Position numbers and translations under genes: made by a program. From assembly GCA_947570215.1 (NCBI GenBank), contig CANOTO010000004.1:28522-92521 (forward strand): a stretch of DNA of 64,000 bases. The letters are read 5' to 3'. How positions within the stretch are numbered: the first letter of the stretch is position 1; each line of letters opens with the position of its first letter. Below are positions 18,335-26,165 of the stretch, piece by piece. Origin of the DNA: an uncultured Clostridia bacterium. Lineage in GTDB: Bacteria > Bacillota > Clostridia > Christensenellales > CAG-314. The notes below the pieces were generated by a model. The model saw nothing but the letters and a program-made list of their open reading frames with translations, was not told where the DNA came from and did not search any database.

Positions 18335-18691
18335 TTATTCCGCAATGTGTTCTAACGCTATATTTATTATACTTAGTACATGGTCGTCGTCTAAGCTGTA
18401 AAAAATTTCTTTGCCTTGACGTCTGTTTTTTACGAGTTTCGCCTGTCGCAGTATGCGTAATTGGTGCGATACCGCCGACTTAGTCATGTTTAGTACCGAG
18501 CAAATATCGCAAACGCACATTTCGGCTTTTGTAAGCGCTGATAAGATTCGTATTCGGGTCGAGTCGCCGAATATTTTGAATAACTCCGCGACGTCGAACA
18601 ACGTATCTTCGTTGGGCATATCAACGCATACCTGTTCGCACACGTCGTTGTGAACATGTTTTTGTTCGCAGCATAAATCTTTTTCTTCCAT
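18335..18691 (-). CDS. ArsR/SmtB-family zinc/cadmium-responsive repressor
   Basis: 118-aa winged-helix repressor. The N-terminus is rich in Cys and His (KDLCCEQKHVHNDVCEQVC), and the recognition region contains MCVCDI (the alpha3 metal motif) and SAVSHQLRILRQAKLV. The last helix has D-x-H, ten residues, H, two residues, E (DDHVLSIINIALEHIAE): exactly the alpha5 zinc site of SmtB. It may therefore sense both soft metals (Cys) and zinc. An inverted repeat operator lies over its own promoter start site. Confidence 0.93.
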   Translation of the reverse strand: MEEKDLCCEQKHVHNDVCEQVCVDMPNEDTLFDVAELFKIFGDSTRIRILSALTKAEMCVCDICSVLNMTKSAVSHQLRILRQAKLVKNRRQGKEIFYSLDDDHVLSIINIALEHIAE

Positions 18692-18705
18692 AGCAGCCTC
18701 CCATA

Positions 18706-18731
18706 AACAGTTGAATAATTGTTCAACTGTT
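18706..18731 (-). promoter_or_regulatory. Operator of the ArsR/SmtB-type repressor
   Basis: Perfect 10-bp arms AACAGTTGAA and TTCAACTGTT separated by 6 nt, just downstream of the -10 box. The TGAA/TTCA core is typical of SmtB/CzrA operators. Binding here would block transcription of the efflux operon until metal arrives. Confidence 0.82.
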
Positions 18732-18734
18732 ATT

Positions 18735-18763
18735 AGTATATGCTAATTATCTCGTAAAGTCAA
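18735..18763 (-). promoter_or_regulatory. SigA-type promoter of the zinc/cadmium efflux operon
   Basis: On the minus strand, -35 TTGACT (18758-18763), exactly 17 nt, -10 TATACT (18735-18740). It drives the regulator, the HMA protein and the ATPase. Confidence 0.85.
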
Positions 18764-18888
18764 ACAATTTTAGGTAATATTTTGTAAATTTTACAGATAT
18801 TTTGTCAAAGCAATATTATTGAATGCAAGAAATAATACGAACGTTTGAAAAAGTAACAGTTTTTCACAGATATAAATAGTATATAACA

Positions 18889-18906
18889 GACGCGCCTTGG
18901 CGCGTC
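18889..18906 (+). other. GC-rich hairpin in the leader of the collagen-like gene
   Basis: GACGCGC and GCGCGTC flank CTTG (18889-18906), a 7-bp GC-only-rich stem with a tight loop in an otherwise AT-rich leader, 26 bp before the start. There is no T run, so it is not a terminator. It could be an mRNA 5' stabiliser or a protein site. Confidence 0.5.
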
Positions 18907-18932
18907 GAATACTATGTACAAGGAGAAAAAAT

Positions 18933-19604
18933 ATGTGTTGTTGCAGAAGCAGATGCGATTGTATTCATAATGAAATGCCAAATCGCGTTGTAATTATCGA
19001 ACGCGGCGTACGCGGACCGCGCGGTTTTACGGGCCCGCAGGGTATGATGGGAGCGACAGGTCCACAGGGACCGCAAGGCATTCAAGGCGTGCAGGGCGTT
19101 CCAGGACCGCAAGGCGCCGTCGGACCTACCGGAGCAACAGGTGCAACGGGACCTCAGGGGCTTCAAGGCATACAAGGTATTCAAGGCTTGGCGGGAGTGA
19201 CCGGCCCTACAGGAGCGACAGGTGCAACCGGAGCCACCGGTCCGCAGGGACCGCAAGGTATACAAGGTAATCCGGGTGTGACAGGCACTATGGGAGCTAC
19301 CGGACCTATAGGCGCAACGGGACCCCAAGGCGTTGCCGGCGCGACAGGAGCCACCGGTCCGCAAGGTCCGCAGGGTATTCAAGGTGAACAAGGTGTTGCA
19401 GGACCTACAGGCCCGCAAGGACTACAAGGACCCATAGGTCCTATCGGACCTACCGGAGCAACAGGTGCAACGGGACCTGCCGGGACGATTACGCCTGCCG
19501 CCGCTGTAGCGGATGTCGATGATACTCCTACGCCGGACGAAGTGGGCGCTACGTTAAACGAATTACTTGCGTCGTTGCGCGCTGCGGGATTTTTAGCTAC
19601 CTAA
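18933..19604 (+). CDS. Collagen-like Gly-X-Y repeat protein, possible exosporium component
   Basis: 223 aa from ATG 18933 with AGGAG at 18921-18925. The N-terminus is Cys-rich ([10 protein letters not shown]). Residues about 31-188 are nearly uninterrupted Gly-X-Y triplets ([19 protein letters not shown]). The C-terminal 35 residues (AAAVADVDD...[16 protein letters not shown]) resemble the short trimerising tail of BclA-like and other clostridial collagen-like proteins. No signal peptide is visible, which fits a mother-cell spore-surface protein better than a secreted one. That location is inference. Confidence 0.88.
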   Translation: MCCCRSRCDCIHNEMPNRVVIIERGVRGPRGFTGPQGMMGATGPQGPQGIQGVQGVPGPQGAVGPTGATGATGPQGLQGIQGIQGLAGVTGPTGATGATGATGPQGPQGIQGNPGVTGTMGATGPIGATGPQGVAGATGATGPQGPQGIQGEQGVAGPTGPQGLQGPIGPIGPTGATGATGPAGTITPAAAVADVDDTPTPDEVGATLNELLASLRAAGFLAT

Positions 19605-19633
19605 TAGTTTTGCGCAGCGTTTAGGTAAAAAAT

Positions 19634-19669
19634 AAGGCAGATAGAATTACTATCTGCCTTAAAATTTTT
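19634..19669. terminator. Bidirectional terminator between the collagen-like and cold-shock genes
   Basis: Eleven-bp stem AAGGCAGATAG/CTATCTGCCTT with loop AATTA, flanked by A-rich and T-rich sequence, between converging genes. Confidence 0.85.
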
Positions 19670-19678
19670 CGATGATTT

Positions 19679-19888
19679 TTACTCGGCGGGAGCAACGTTT
19701 TTAGCGCGAAGCTTTCCGTTTTTGGAATCTTCCTCGATTTCAAACGTAACTTTTTGACCGTCTTTTAGCGTCTTGAAGCCATCTATTTGAATTGCAGAGA
19801 AATGAACAAAAACGTCCTCGCCACCTTCGTCACCGGAAATGAATCCGTAACCTTTGCCTGCATCGAACCATTTTACCGTACCAGTCAT
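19679..19888 (-). CDS. Cold-shock protein (CspA family)
   Basis: 69-aa single cold-shock domain with RNP1 KGYGFIS and RNP2 DVFVHFS, start [16 protein letters not shown]. Binds single-stranded RNA and DNA as an RNA chaperone. An AGGAGG-like site precedes the ATG and the leader is about 85 nt, as is common for csp genes. Residue [15 protein letters not shown] is standard. Confidence 0.96.
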   Translation of the reverse strand: MTGTVKWFDAGKGYGFISGDEGGEDVFVHFSAIQIDGFKTLKDGQKVTFEIEEDSKNGKLRAKNVAPAE

Positions 19889-19978
19889 ACATTGGTACCT
19901 CCTAAAAAATATTTGTAACCGAACATAGTAAAACGTTTATATCAAATAGATGTAAAGTTAATAATCCGTTACATTAGA

Positions 19979-20007
19979 ATTATAGTATACCGTTCTCAAA
20001 AAGTCAA
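19979..20007 (-). promoter_or_regulatory. SigA-type promoter of the cold-shock gene
   Basis: On the minus strand, -35 TTGACT (20002-20007), 17 nt, -10 TATAAT (19979-19984). It is separated from the ATG by about 90 nt of leader. The rest of the gap to 20262 holds only the next promoter. Confidence 0.72.
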
Positions 20008-20201
20008 CATATTTATTGATAAAATATAACATTTCGATAATAACGGCGATTTTATCGTTTTTTCAGACAAAATTTAGCAAATTTTATTATGCGCGTATAT
20101 TAATTGCTATTTTGTTTTTCTCGAAAGTTATAGGTTGCTATAATACGAATGTAGTATATGCTTTTGGGCAAATAATTATACTGGTTGTAATTCAAAAACG
20201 T

Positions 20202-20230
20202 TTGCATTAGACGTAAAAATTGCTTATAAT
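20202..20230 (+). promoter_or_regulatory. SigA-type promoter of the YdcF-like gene
   Basis: -35 TTGCAT (20202-20207), 17 nt, -10 TATAAT (20225-20230), 32 bp before the ATG at 20263. Confidence 0.65.
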
Positions 20231-20262
20231 ATTTCTAAAATATAAGGAAAGGCAAAAGCGAT

Positions 20263-20682
20263 ATGTTGGTTTTGGTAGTACTGGGCCACAGAATTAACGA
20301 TGACGGAGGTATGTCCGAGTTAATGTCGGTTAGAATGAAAATAACTTTGTCTGCGATTGAAAAGTTCCGCCCGGACAAGATAATATTGTCGGGAGGCGTT
20401 GCCAATAGTAACGTCGACAGCAGCGAAGCGAAAATGATGTACGATTTTTTGAAAGTCCACGGAGTAGCGGAAGAAATAATGGTTATGGAAGACAAATCTA
20501 TGACCACCAAACAAAATGCCGAATTTTCCGTTCCTATTGCGTTCGAATTGGGTGCTACCGAACTGCTGCTTATAACTTCTCCAGAGCATATGCACCGTAA
20601 ATTTTTGAATCCCATCAAGCTGTTCGAAAAACAATTGTCACGCTATACCGAAATAACGTTAAGAACTTATTGCGGAACATGA
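20263..20682 (+). CDS. YdcF-like (DUF218) domain protein
   Basis: 139 aa. VLVVLGHRINDDGG at the N-terminus, IILSGGVAN, SSEAKMMYDFL, EDKSMTTKQNAEFS and LLITSPEHMHR form the DUF218/YdcF pattern (VLGG, SGG, E-x-x-x-M, E-x-x-S-xx-T-x-x-N). The fold binds nucleotides or sugars in relatives, but the reaction is unknown. It is short and has no membrane anchor, so likely cytoplasmic. Single-gene unit ending at a shared hairpin with mgtE. Confidence 0.82.
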   Translation: MLVLVVLGHRINDDGGMSELMSVRMKITLSAIEKFRPDKIILSGGVANSNVDSSEAKMMYDFLKVHGVAEEIMVMEDKSMTTKQNAEFSVPIAFELGATELLLITSPEHMHRKFLNPIKLFEKQLSRYTEITLRTYCGT

Positions 20683-20745
20683 TTTTCGATAGTTACAAAT
20701 TTATAATTAGTATTTACTTGTATACGGAAAAATTTTACAATCAAT

Positions 20746-20778
20746 TACCGCCGAAATATCTTGTATTTCGACGGTAAA
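20746..20778. terminator. Hairpin between the YdcF-like gene and mgtE
   Basis: Fourteen-bp stem TTACCGCCGAAATA/TATTTCGACGGTAA with one mismatch and loop TCTTG, between converging genes. T runs on either side are short, so efficiency is uncertain. Confidence 0.6.
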
Positions 20779-20788
20779 AATTTTGTCT

Positions 20789-22162
20789 TTATATAACGGG
20801 TAATAAAGCTTGCGCGATAGCGCAGTATAATACAAGTGACAAAATGTCTACGATGGTAGTGATAAAGGGGCTTGCTACGACCGCCGGGTCGAGTCGGCAA
20901 ATCTTGGCGAGTATCGGCATCATACATCCTATAAGCTTGGCGAGAACGATAGTTACCAACAACGCGAGCGAGACGGTTAAGCACACGTCCCATGTGTAGG
21001 GATTGCCGAACAGCAGTCCGTCCAGTAAGTATAATTTGCCGAAGCAGGCTATCGCAAGCACCAATCCGAGAGATAACGCTACGCGCAGCTCCTTCCACAA
21101 AACCTTTAATACGTCGGACGCGCGCACTTCGCCGATTGCAAGACTGCGGGTAATTGTTACGGCTGCTTGGCTGCCGGCGTTTCCGCCTGTTCCCATTATC
21201 ATAGGAACGCACGCGAACAAAAGCGCGGACAACGTGGCTTCGTAAGCATTTATAATAAGTCCTGTAAATGTCGCCGATATCATAAGTATCAATAGCCACG
21301 GAATGCGGTTTTTCCATATTTGCCATACGCTTTGTTCCAAGTAGGAGTCATGCGAAGGAGTAACTGCAGCCATTTTGGAAATATCTTCCGTAGCTTCTTC
21401 TTCCATAACGTCCAATACGTCGTCTACTGTAATTATGCCGACTATCCGTGATTCTTTATCTACTACAGGCATGGCGTTTAAGTCGTATTTGGATATCTGC
21501 TGCGCCACGTATTCCTTGTCGTCCGTGGTTTCTACCGCCAACACGTCCGTTTCCATTATGTCGTCGATTTTTACGTCGTTGCCGTTAAGCAAAAGGTCTT
21601 TGACGGTAACGCGCCCTATAAGATGGCGTTTTTCGTCCGTAACGTAGCAGTTGTAAATGGTTTCTTTGTCAAGCGCGGTTTTTCTTATGCGGTCGAAGCA
21701 TTGCTGTACCGTCCAACTTTTTTTTAGACTGACATATTCTACCGTCATAATAGTGCCGGCGCTGTCGCGTGGATATTGCAGAATTTCGTTAATCAACTTG
21801 CGAGTTTCTGCATCCGACTGATTGATAATTCTTTTTACTACGCTTGCGGGCATTTCTTCTATAATGTCCACCGTATCGTCCAAAAACATTTCGTCGAAAA
21901 TTGCTTTAAGTTCGTTGTCCGAAAAAATATTAAGCAACATTTCCTGGCTTTCCGAACTCATTTCTACAAAAGTGTCGGCCGCCAATTCTTTGCTCAACAG
22001 GCGGAATACGATTGGCATATCTTTATCCGGCAGTTCTTCCAAAAGCAATGCTACGTCTTGGGGCATTTCGTTTTCCAGCAGACCTTTGATGGCGCGGAAG
22101 TTTTTTTCCTGAAGCAGTTCCGACGCCTTATCTACCAGTTCCGTCAATTCTTTGTATTCCAT
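20789..22162 (-). CDS. mgtE: Magnesium transporter MgtE
   Basis: 457-aa Mg2+ channel. In order: N-terminal superhelical domain (about 1-125), two CBS domains (about 130-255; VTVKDLLLN, GIITVDDVLDVMEEE), a linking helix, and five membrane helices (about 280-455) with PMIMGTGGNAGSQAAVTITRSLA and the pore-end GCMMPILAK. Mg2+ binding between the N and CBS domains closes the channel. Expression is predicted to be controlled by the M-box RNA directly upstream. Confidence 0.96.
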   Translation of the reverse strand: MEYKELTELVDKASELLQEKNFRAIKGLLENEMPQDVALLLEELPDKDMPIVFRLLSKELAADTFVEMSSESQEMLLNIFSDNELKAIFDEMFLDDTVDIIEEMPASVVKRIINQSDAETRKLINEILQYPRDSAGTIMTVEYVSLKKSWTVQQCFDRIRKTALDKETIYNCYVTDEKRHLIGRVTVKDLLLNGNDVKIDDIMETDVLAVETTDDKEYVAQQISKYDLNAMPVVDKESRIVGIITVDDVLDVMEEEATEDISKMAAVTPSHDSYLEQSVWQIWKNRIPWLLILMISATFTGLIINAYEATLSALLFACVPMIMGTGGNAGSQAAVTITRSLAIGEVRASDVLKVLWKELRVALSLGLVLAIACFGKLYLLDGLLFGNPYTWDVCLTVSLALLVTIVLAKLIGCMMPILAKICRLDPAVVASPFITTIVDILSLVLYCAIAQALLPVI

Positions 22163-22203
22163 ACTGCCCCTCCCTTCTGTCTTGTATTTCCGTCAAGCTG
22201 CAT

Positions 22204-22425
22204 AAAAAAACTGCGCCTTGTAATAGCCGCAGAAATAGTTTGTTTCTTTACCTGACGGAAACAAGCGTCCAACCATTACAAGTTTTAGCATCACAGGGCA
22301 GTGTAATTGCGTTAGGTTATGCCTTGGTTTCGACATCACCTGCTGACCCTACGTAACGTGTCTCCACGCGTTGTCGGTAGCAATCCGTATCCCAGTGGTA
22401 GCCTCACCTACCGGATTATTAAGAT
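22204..22425 (-). ncRNA. M-box (ykoK) magnesium riboswitch with terminator
   Basis: The minus strand reads GGTAGGTGAGGCTACC, then GGGATACGGATTGCTACC, AGGGTCAGCAGGTGATG and GATGCTAAAACTTG: the conserved blocks of the M-box aptamer in the right order. It is followed by CTGCG...CGCAG with a seven-T run (22204-22232), the expression-platform terminator, 42 bp before mgtE. High Mg2+ should favour the terminator. Confidence 0.9.
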
Positions 22426-22431
22426 ATTACT

Positions 22432-22460
22432 ATTTTAGTTTTATTTGACGGCAATGTCAA
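22432..22460 (-). promoter_or_regulatory. SigA-type promoter of M-box/mgtE
   Basis: On the minus strand, -35 TTGACA (22455-22460), 17 nt, -10 TAAAAT (22432-22437), placing the start at about 22425, the 5' edge of the riboswitch. Confidence 0.8.
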
Positions 22461-22549
22461 TAATATTAGCAAAGTTTTTTGTTTTTTATTCAATTTTGTA
22501 AGATTAAACCCTTTATATTTTATGCAGGTTGTTTGTCGGAAGGTTATAC

Positions 22550-22578
22550 TTGACATATACAGTATTACGGAGTAAAAT
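22550..22578 (+). promoter_or_regulatory. SigA-type promoter 7 nt before an ATG (leaderless layout)
   Basis: -35 TTGACA (22550-22555), 17 nt, -10 TAAAAT (22573-22578). The ATG follows at 22586, so the transcript should begin at or within 1-2 nt of the start codon. Confidence 0.7.
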
Positions 22579-22585
22579 AATAATC

Positions 22586-22969
22586 ATGAATACGACAGAT
22601 ATTAGACGTTATTATAGAGAACGGTTCGGTTGGATTTTCCGATATACAAGTACAAACTTCTTATATTGTATTGCAAAAACGTTATGTATAATAATAGGAT
22701 TGCCGATTTATTCTGTAATGTTTGCAGTGGAAATGATATTGACGGGAGTCAATATGATTTTTAGTTGGATACCGATATTAAACGTAGTAGTTACGGTAAT
22801 ATGTAAGTCCCTAATATTTTTGACGGATAAGACTTTTTATATTTGCATATTGACGGATATAAAGAAATTCCGCGAAGCGATGAAAGAACAGCCCGAATAC
22901 GAAGTTTCCGACGCGGACGTCGATAGTTCGGCGAACGATATCGATATTAGAGATAACGCAGATTGCTGA
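22586..22969 (+). CDS. Small membrane protein of unknown function
   Basis: 127 aa from ATG 22586. Not recognised. A basic N-terminus (DIRRYYRERFGW) is followed by two hydrophobic stretches (about 25-50 and 52-80) and an acidic C-terminal tail (SDADVDSSANDIDIRDNADC). Longer in-frame starts would lie in or before the promoter. The strong promoter ends 7 nt before the ATG, so I predict leaderless translation. Monocistronic, between mgtE and spo0A. Confidence 0.7.
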   Translation: MNTTDIRRYYRERFGWIFRYTSTNFLYCIAKTLCIIIGLPIYSVMFAVEMILTGVNMIFSWIPILNVVVTVICKSLIFLTDKTFYICILTDIKKFREAMKEQPEYEVSDADVDSSANDIDIRDNADC

Positions 22970-23087
22970 AAGCTAATCTGCGTTTTATGCTTTTTTTTGT
23001 CGTTTAACTTATTTTGCCATACAATTTGCGTCATTTTTCTGTTTTAATCTACTTGGTTAGCAATTTAACCTTTCGATATATACATTT

Positions 23088-23094
23088 TTCGACA
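23088..23094 (-). promoter_or_regulatory. Possible 0A box upstream of spo0A
   Basis: TTCGACA, the reverse complement of the Spo0A-binding core TGTCGAA, about 90 bp before the spo0A start and 54 bp before a TACAAT -10-like box (23148-23153). Autoregulation is known in relatives; a 7-mer alone is weak evidence. Confidence 0.35.
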
Positions 23095-23182
23095 ATACTT
23101 CCCTAAGATTTACTTTTTTTCTAAGAAAACGACATATATCTTTGTGCTACAATATACCTACAAATTGCGGAGGTATATGGAA

Positions 23183-23911
23183 ATGATTAAAATAGGGCTT
23201 ATCGGACAGCAAGGCTTAAAGGAAAGATTAAGCGAAAACGACGAATTTAACGTTATATTCGATTCGGACGGAAAGGACGCGAGAAGTTATCTCGATTCGA
23301 CAGAACCGGACGTTGTAATAAGCGAGCTTGTTATGAGCGGCGAAGACGGTTTCGCTTTGTTGGAGAAGTACAGAGATGTAAAGTTCATAGTGGCTTCGGA
23401 ATTGAAAAGCGAAGTATTTGTAATAAAGGCGTTGGAGCTCGGTGCGAAATATTACTTGGTTAAACCGTTGGAATACGGAGTGTTAGAGCAGCGCATACGT
23501 AACGTATACGAAGGCGACAGATTGGGCGGTAAAGTAGTGCGCAAAAAAAGCGTATCAGAGAAAACGTTAGACGAGCGTATAAGCAATATTTTTGTAAGCG
23601 TAGGAATACCCGCGCATATCAAGGGTTATCAGTTTTTGAGAGAAGGCATAAAGCTTGCTGTGGATAATCCGCCTATTATAAACGCCATTACGAAAAGCTT
23701 ATATCCTTCCATCGCCAAAAAATTCGATACGACTTCCAGCAAAGTGGAACGCGCTATACGTCACGCTATCGAAGTTGCGTGGAACAGGGGCAAAATCGAA
23801 AATATCAACAGTATATTCGGAGTAAAGGTTTATAATTCGTCCGAAAAGCCCACTAACGGCGAGTTTATTGCGCTGCTTGCAGACAAAATGCTTTTGGAGT
23901 GCGCCTACTGA
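23183..23911 (+). CDS. spo0A: Spo0A sporulation master regulator with a degenerate receiver domain
   Basis: 242 aa from ATG 23183, 9 nt after GGAGG; an ATG at 23177 has only 3 nt. The C-terminal DNA-binding domain is classical Spo0A: ITKSLYPSIAKKFDTTSSKV then ERAIRHAIEVAWNRG and KPTNGEFIALLADKM. The N-terminal receiver is not: the acidic pair (Asp9-Asp10 in Bacillus) is Gln9-Gln10, the phospho-acceptor Asp is Glu48 (PDVVISELVMSGEDG), and the switch Thr is Ala71, while Lys94-Pro95 is kept. It therefore probably cannot be phosphorylated in the usual way; Glu may mimic the active state. The spoIVB gene normally upstream is absent. Confidence 0.93.
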   Translation: MIKIGLIGQQGLKERLSENDEFNVIFDSDGKDARSYLDSTEPDVVISELVMSGEDGFALLEKYRDVKFIVASELKSEVFVIKALELGAKYYLVKPLEYGVLEQRIRNVYEGDRLGGKVVRKKSVSEKTLDERISNIFVSVGIPAHIKGYQFLREGIKLAVDNPPIINAITKSLYPSIAKKFDTTSSKVERAIRHAIEVAWNRGKIENINSIFGVKVYNSSEKPTNGEFIALLADKMLLECAY

Positions 23912-24016
23912 CAATAATGAAAAAGTTTTGCATTCTTTCTTGAACAAGTTGCCAAAAACTTAAGTATGTGATACAATATATCGGGTTTGTAAAAGCTGAC
24001 GTGTAGGGGAGATTGT

Positions 24017-24604
24017 ATGCAGTACTTAAAGAAAGAAATCAAAGACAGAATCTTGGCTTCCGCCGTAGACGAGTTTAAGGAACACGGCTTCGCCAACGCA
24101 TCGATAAGAAATATCGCCAATAATGCCGAAATCTCGTTAGGCAATATTTACAGATATTTTGCAAATAAAGAAGCTTTGTATCTTGCTGTAATAAATCCCT
24201 TTATGGAAAGCGTCAAGCAAAGCGTCGAACAGGACTTCGTCTTTAAAGATAAGTCGATGAAGGAAATGTCGATAGTATTCGTTAGATTTTTAATGCAGTA
24301 CAGCGACGAATTGCTTATCATCCGCAAAGGCAACAGTGTGCATTACGATAAGTTTGTAAGCTATATTACGGAAGTTATTTCCAATAAAATCAGGGAAATG
24401 ATGGAAGAATCCTTCCCCGAAATCGACGAAAAAATCAAGAATCCCGAATTTTACAACGCTATTGCCGAAGGTTTTCTTAACAGCTTGTTCAAGATACTCC
24501 GCAACGAAGATTCTTCGGAAGTTCAGGAGCGTAACGCCCGCGAACTGATTACATTCTACTTCGGACATATGAAAGACAGATTTTATCATTTTGATATGGA
24601 ATAA
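24017..24604 (+). CDS. TetR/AcrR-family transcriptional regulator
   Basis: 195 aa. The N-terminal helix-turn-helix is typical (ILASAVDEFKEHGFANASIR, IANNAEISLGNIYRYFANKE). The C-terminal ligand or dimer domain (about 60-195) is not assignable to a known effector. No target operon is adjacent; the gene stands alone with its own terminator. An AGGGGAGA site precedes the ATG. Confidence 0.93.
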   Translation: MQYLKKEIKDRILASAVDEFKEHGFANASIRNIANNAEISLGNIYRYFANKEALYLAVINPFMESVKQSVEQDFVFKDKSMKEMSIVFVRFLMQYSDELLIIRKGNSVHYDKFVSYITEVISNKIREMMEESFPEIDEKIKNPEFYNAIAEGFLNSLFKILRNEDSSEVQERNARELITFYFGHMKDRFYHFDME

Positions 24605-24610
24605 CAAATG

Positions 24611-24645
24611 ACAACTCCGCTGACTATCGGCGGAGTTGTTTTTTT
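24611..24645 (+). terminator. Terminator of the tetR-type gene
   Basis: ACAACTCCGC / GCGGAGTTGT perfect 10-bp stem (24611-24639), then seven T. Confidence 0.92.
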
Positions 24646-24717
24646 GTGTCGTAATTGTCGATTGACGAATAGAATACCTATAGGTGAAGCTGCAGATTTA
24701 TATCGTTATTTAGTATT

Positions 24718-24746
24718 CACGTTTTAACAAGCATCTTCATACTATA
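24718..24746 (+). promoter_or_regulatory. SigK-like promoter
   Basis: -35 CAC (24718-24720), then 16-17 nt and -10 CATACTATA (24738-24746), matching the SigK pattern mACm-N16-CATAnnnTA except for the last -35 base. It lies 26 bp before the ATG of the next gene and implies late mother-cell expression. Confidence 0.5.
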
Positions 24747-24771
24747 TACTGACTATTATAGGAGGTAATCA

Positions 24772-25413
24772 ATGCCGGTAAACAATTTAGATGGTAACAA
24801 TTGTAGCGAAAAAATTTGTATTCAAGGCAAAAAAGTGTTTGACGCTTGTATGAAGCAAACGACCTTGCAGCAAATCACCGTAAACGTGTCGGACGTCAAT
24901 CCCCCAAATCCAGCGGTTCCGCTTAGATTCGTAAGTTGTAAAAGTACTACGACGGTGGGCTCTGTGGAAAACTTGGTGGTGGAACGTCTTTCCGAACGTC
25001 CCAAATACGGTAGAGTGGAAGCGGACATAGTAGTGCCCGTAGAAGTAACATACATAGACGCCAACAACGTAGAAGGAAGCGGAACGGGAACTGTAACCGT
25101 GCCTGTGGACGTAGTCATGTATTTGCCTGAGCCGTCCATAATTCCGTACCGTATCGAAGCGAGCGTTTCGGCGGTAAGCCCCGAAGGACAATACAGTCAA
25201 ACGCAGGAAATTGACGGAGTAACGTACTATATCTTCGTTATTAACTGCTGCGTGACTGCAATACTCAAGGTAACTATGGACGTTGAGCTTATCGTACCCA
25301 GCTACGGTTACGCGGTAATTCCGCCCTGCCAAGAGTATACCGAAGAAGTATGCTCGGGATATTTCGAGCTGCCGCTGTATCCTGGCGGAAGAACAAATCC
25401 TACAAATAACTGA
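24772..25413 (+). CDS. Probable spore-coat or surface structural protein (unknown family)
   Basis: 213 aa. I do not recognise a named family. The N-terminal CSEKICIQGKKVFDACMKQT precedes long beta-strand-like stretches (VVVERLSERPK, GTGTVTVPVDVVMYLP), two Cys pairs (NCCV near 157; PPCQEYTEEVCSGY near 190) and no signal peptide. A GGAGG site lies 6 nt before ATG. The SigK-like promoter upstream and the Cys-containing, beta-rich make-up suggest a spore-coat role. The function is inferred from context only. Confidence 0.75.
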   Translation: MPVNNLDGNNCSEKICIQGKKVFDACMKQTTLQQITVNVSDVNPPNPAVPLRFVSCKSTTTVGSVENLVVERLSERPKYGRVEADIVVPVEVTYIDANNVEGSGTGTVTVPVDVVMYLPEPSIIPYRIEASVSAVSPEGQYSQTQEIDGVTYYIFVINCCVTAILKVTMDVELIVPSYGYAVIPPCQEYTEEVCSGYFELPLYPGGRTNPTNN

Positions 25414-25433
25414 TTTACAATTTGTTACAATGC

Positions 25434-25464
25434 AAATAGCCGCGACTGTCTGTCGCGGCTATTT
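25434..25464 (+). terminator. Hairpin terminator of the coat-like gene
   Basis: Perfect 13-bp stem AAATAGCCGCGAC/GTCGCGGCTATTT with loop TGTCT. The T run is inside and just after the stem. Confidence 0.8.
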
Positions 25465-25600
25465 CGTATTGGTATTGTTATTCTTGACTTAGCTGTATTG
25501 CTGTGATAGTACTGATTAAAAAAAATCGTGTTTGCGTGCTTGGTATTGTCGTGTAGCGTATATATCGGTATTACAGAGCAAATATAAGGGAGATAGCAGT

Positions 25601-26082
25601 ATGGCGGCTAAAAATAGAAAACACCTTTATCGGAGTTGTAATGGTATTTGTAGGCGACGACATACGAATAGGTATTGCCATATGCGCAATTGCTTTGTTT
25701 GTATTTATTCCGATTATTGATAACAATGCGGGCGACAGCGTTATTTTTGTTGACGACAAGATCGAAAGCAAGCGCAAAACCGTTGACTTGGGACGCCGCT
25801 TATTTGACGGTTCATTGTCATAAACTTTTAGGCGGGCGCACAGTATTTGCTTGGTTGTATTTCGATGATCATTATCTGAGTGAGAAAGAAGTTTTTTCAT
25901 GGCGTGTTAGAAAACAAGGATTGTGTATTCGGTTGAATTACGAAAGGACGCAATTTATTCTATCTAAATGTAAAAACAAAATTGAAACGTTAAACGATAA
26001 TTTTTTTCATTATTCCGATTTGATTTTCGCAATATATATGCACAACGATATTATATCTAATACGGATGAAGTTAACGGATAA
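25601..26082 (+). pseudogene. Frameshifted membrane-protein gene (decayed)
   Basis: A good start exists: AAGGGAG (25586-25592), 8 nt, ATG 25601. The first frame (MAAKNRKHLYRSC) soon loses sense, while the +1 frame reads IENTFIGVVMVFVGDDIR, IGIAICAIALFVFIPIIDN and continues to a stop at 25823. A third frame then carries KLLGGRTVFAWLYFDDHYL and ERTQFILSKCKNKIETL to 26082. The first shift coincides with a run of five A. Restored, it would be one protein of about 155 aa with an N-terminal membrane segment. Family unknown. Confidence 0.5.
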
Positions 26083-26165
26083 TTAAAGTGAATATTGTTT
26101 GCTGTTATAAGTAACACTTGACGGCGGTATTTCATAACTTGAAGTATGGGTTTTGGAGTACGCGT

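Noticed and set aside
18912..19418. 168-codon Cys/Arg/Ser-rich minus-strand frame
   Set aside because: Mirror of the Gly-X-Y codon repeats of the collagen-like gene.
22163..22585. tRNA gene in the gap between mgtE and the next gene
   Set aside because: Structure and conserved blocks match an M-box on the minus strand; no tRNA cloverleaf.
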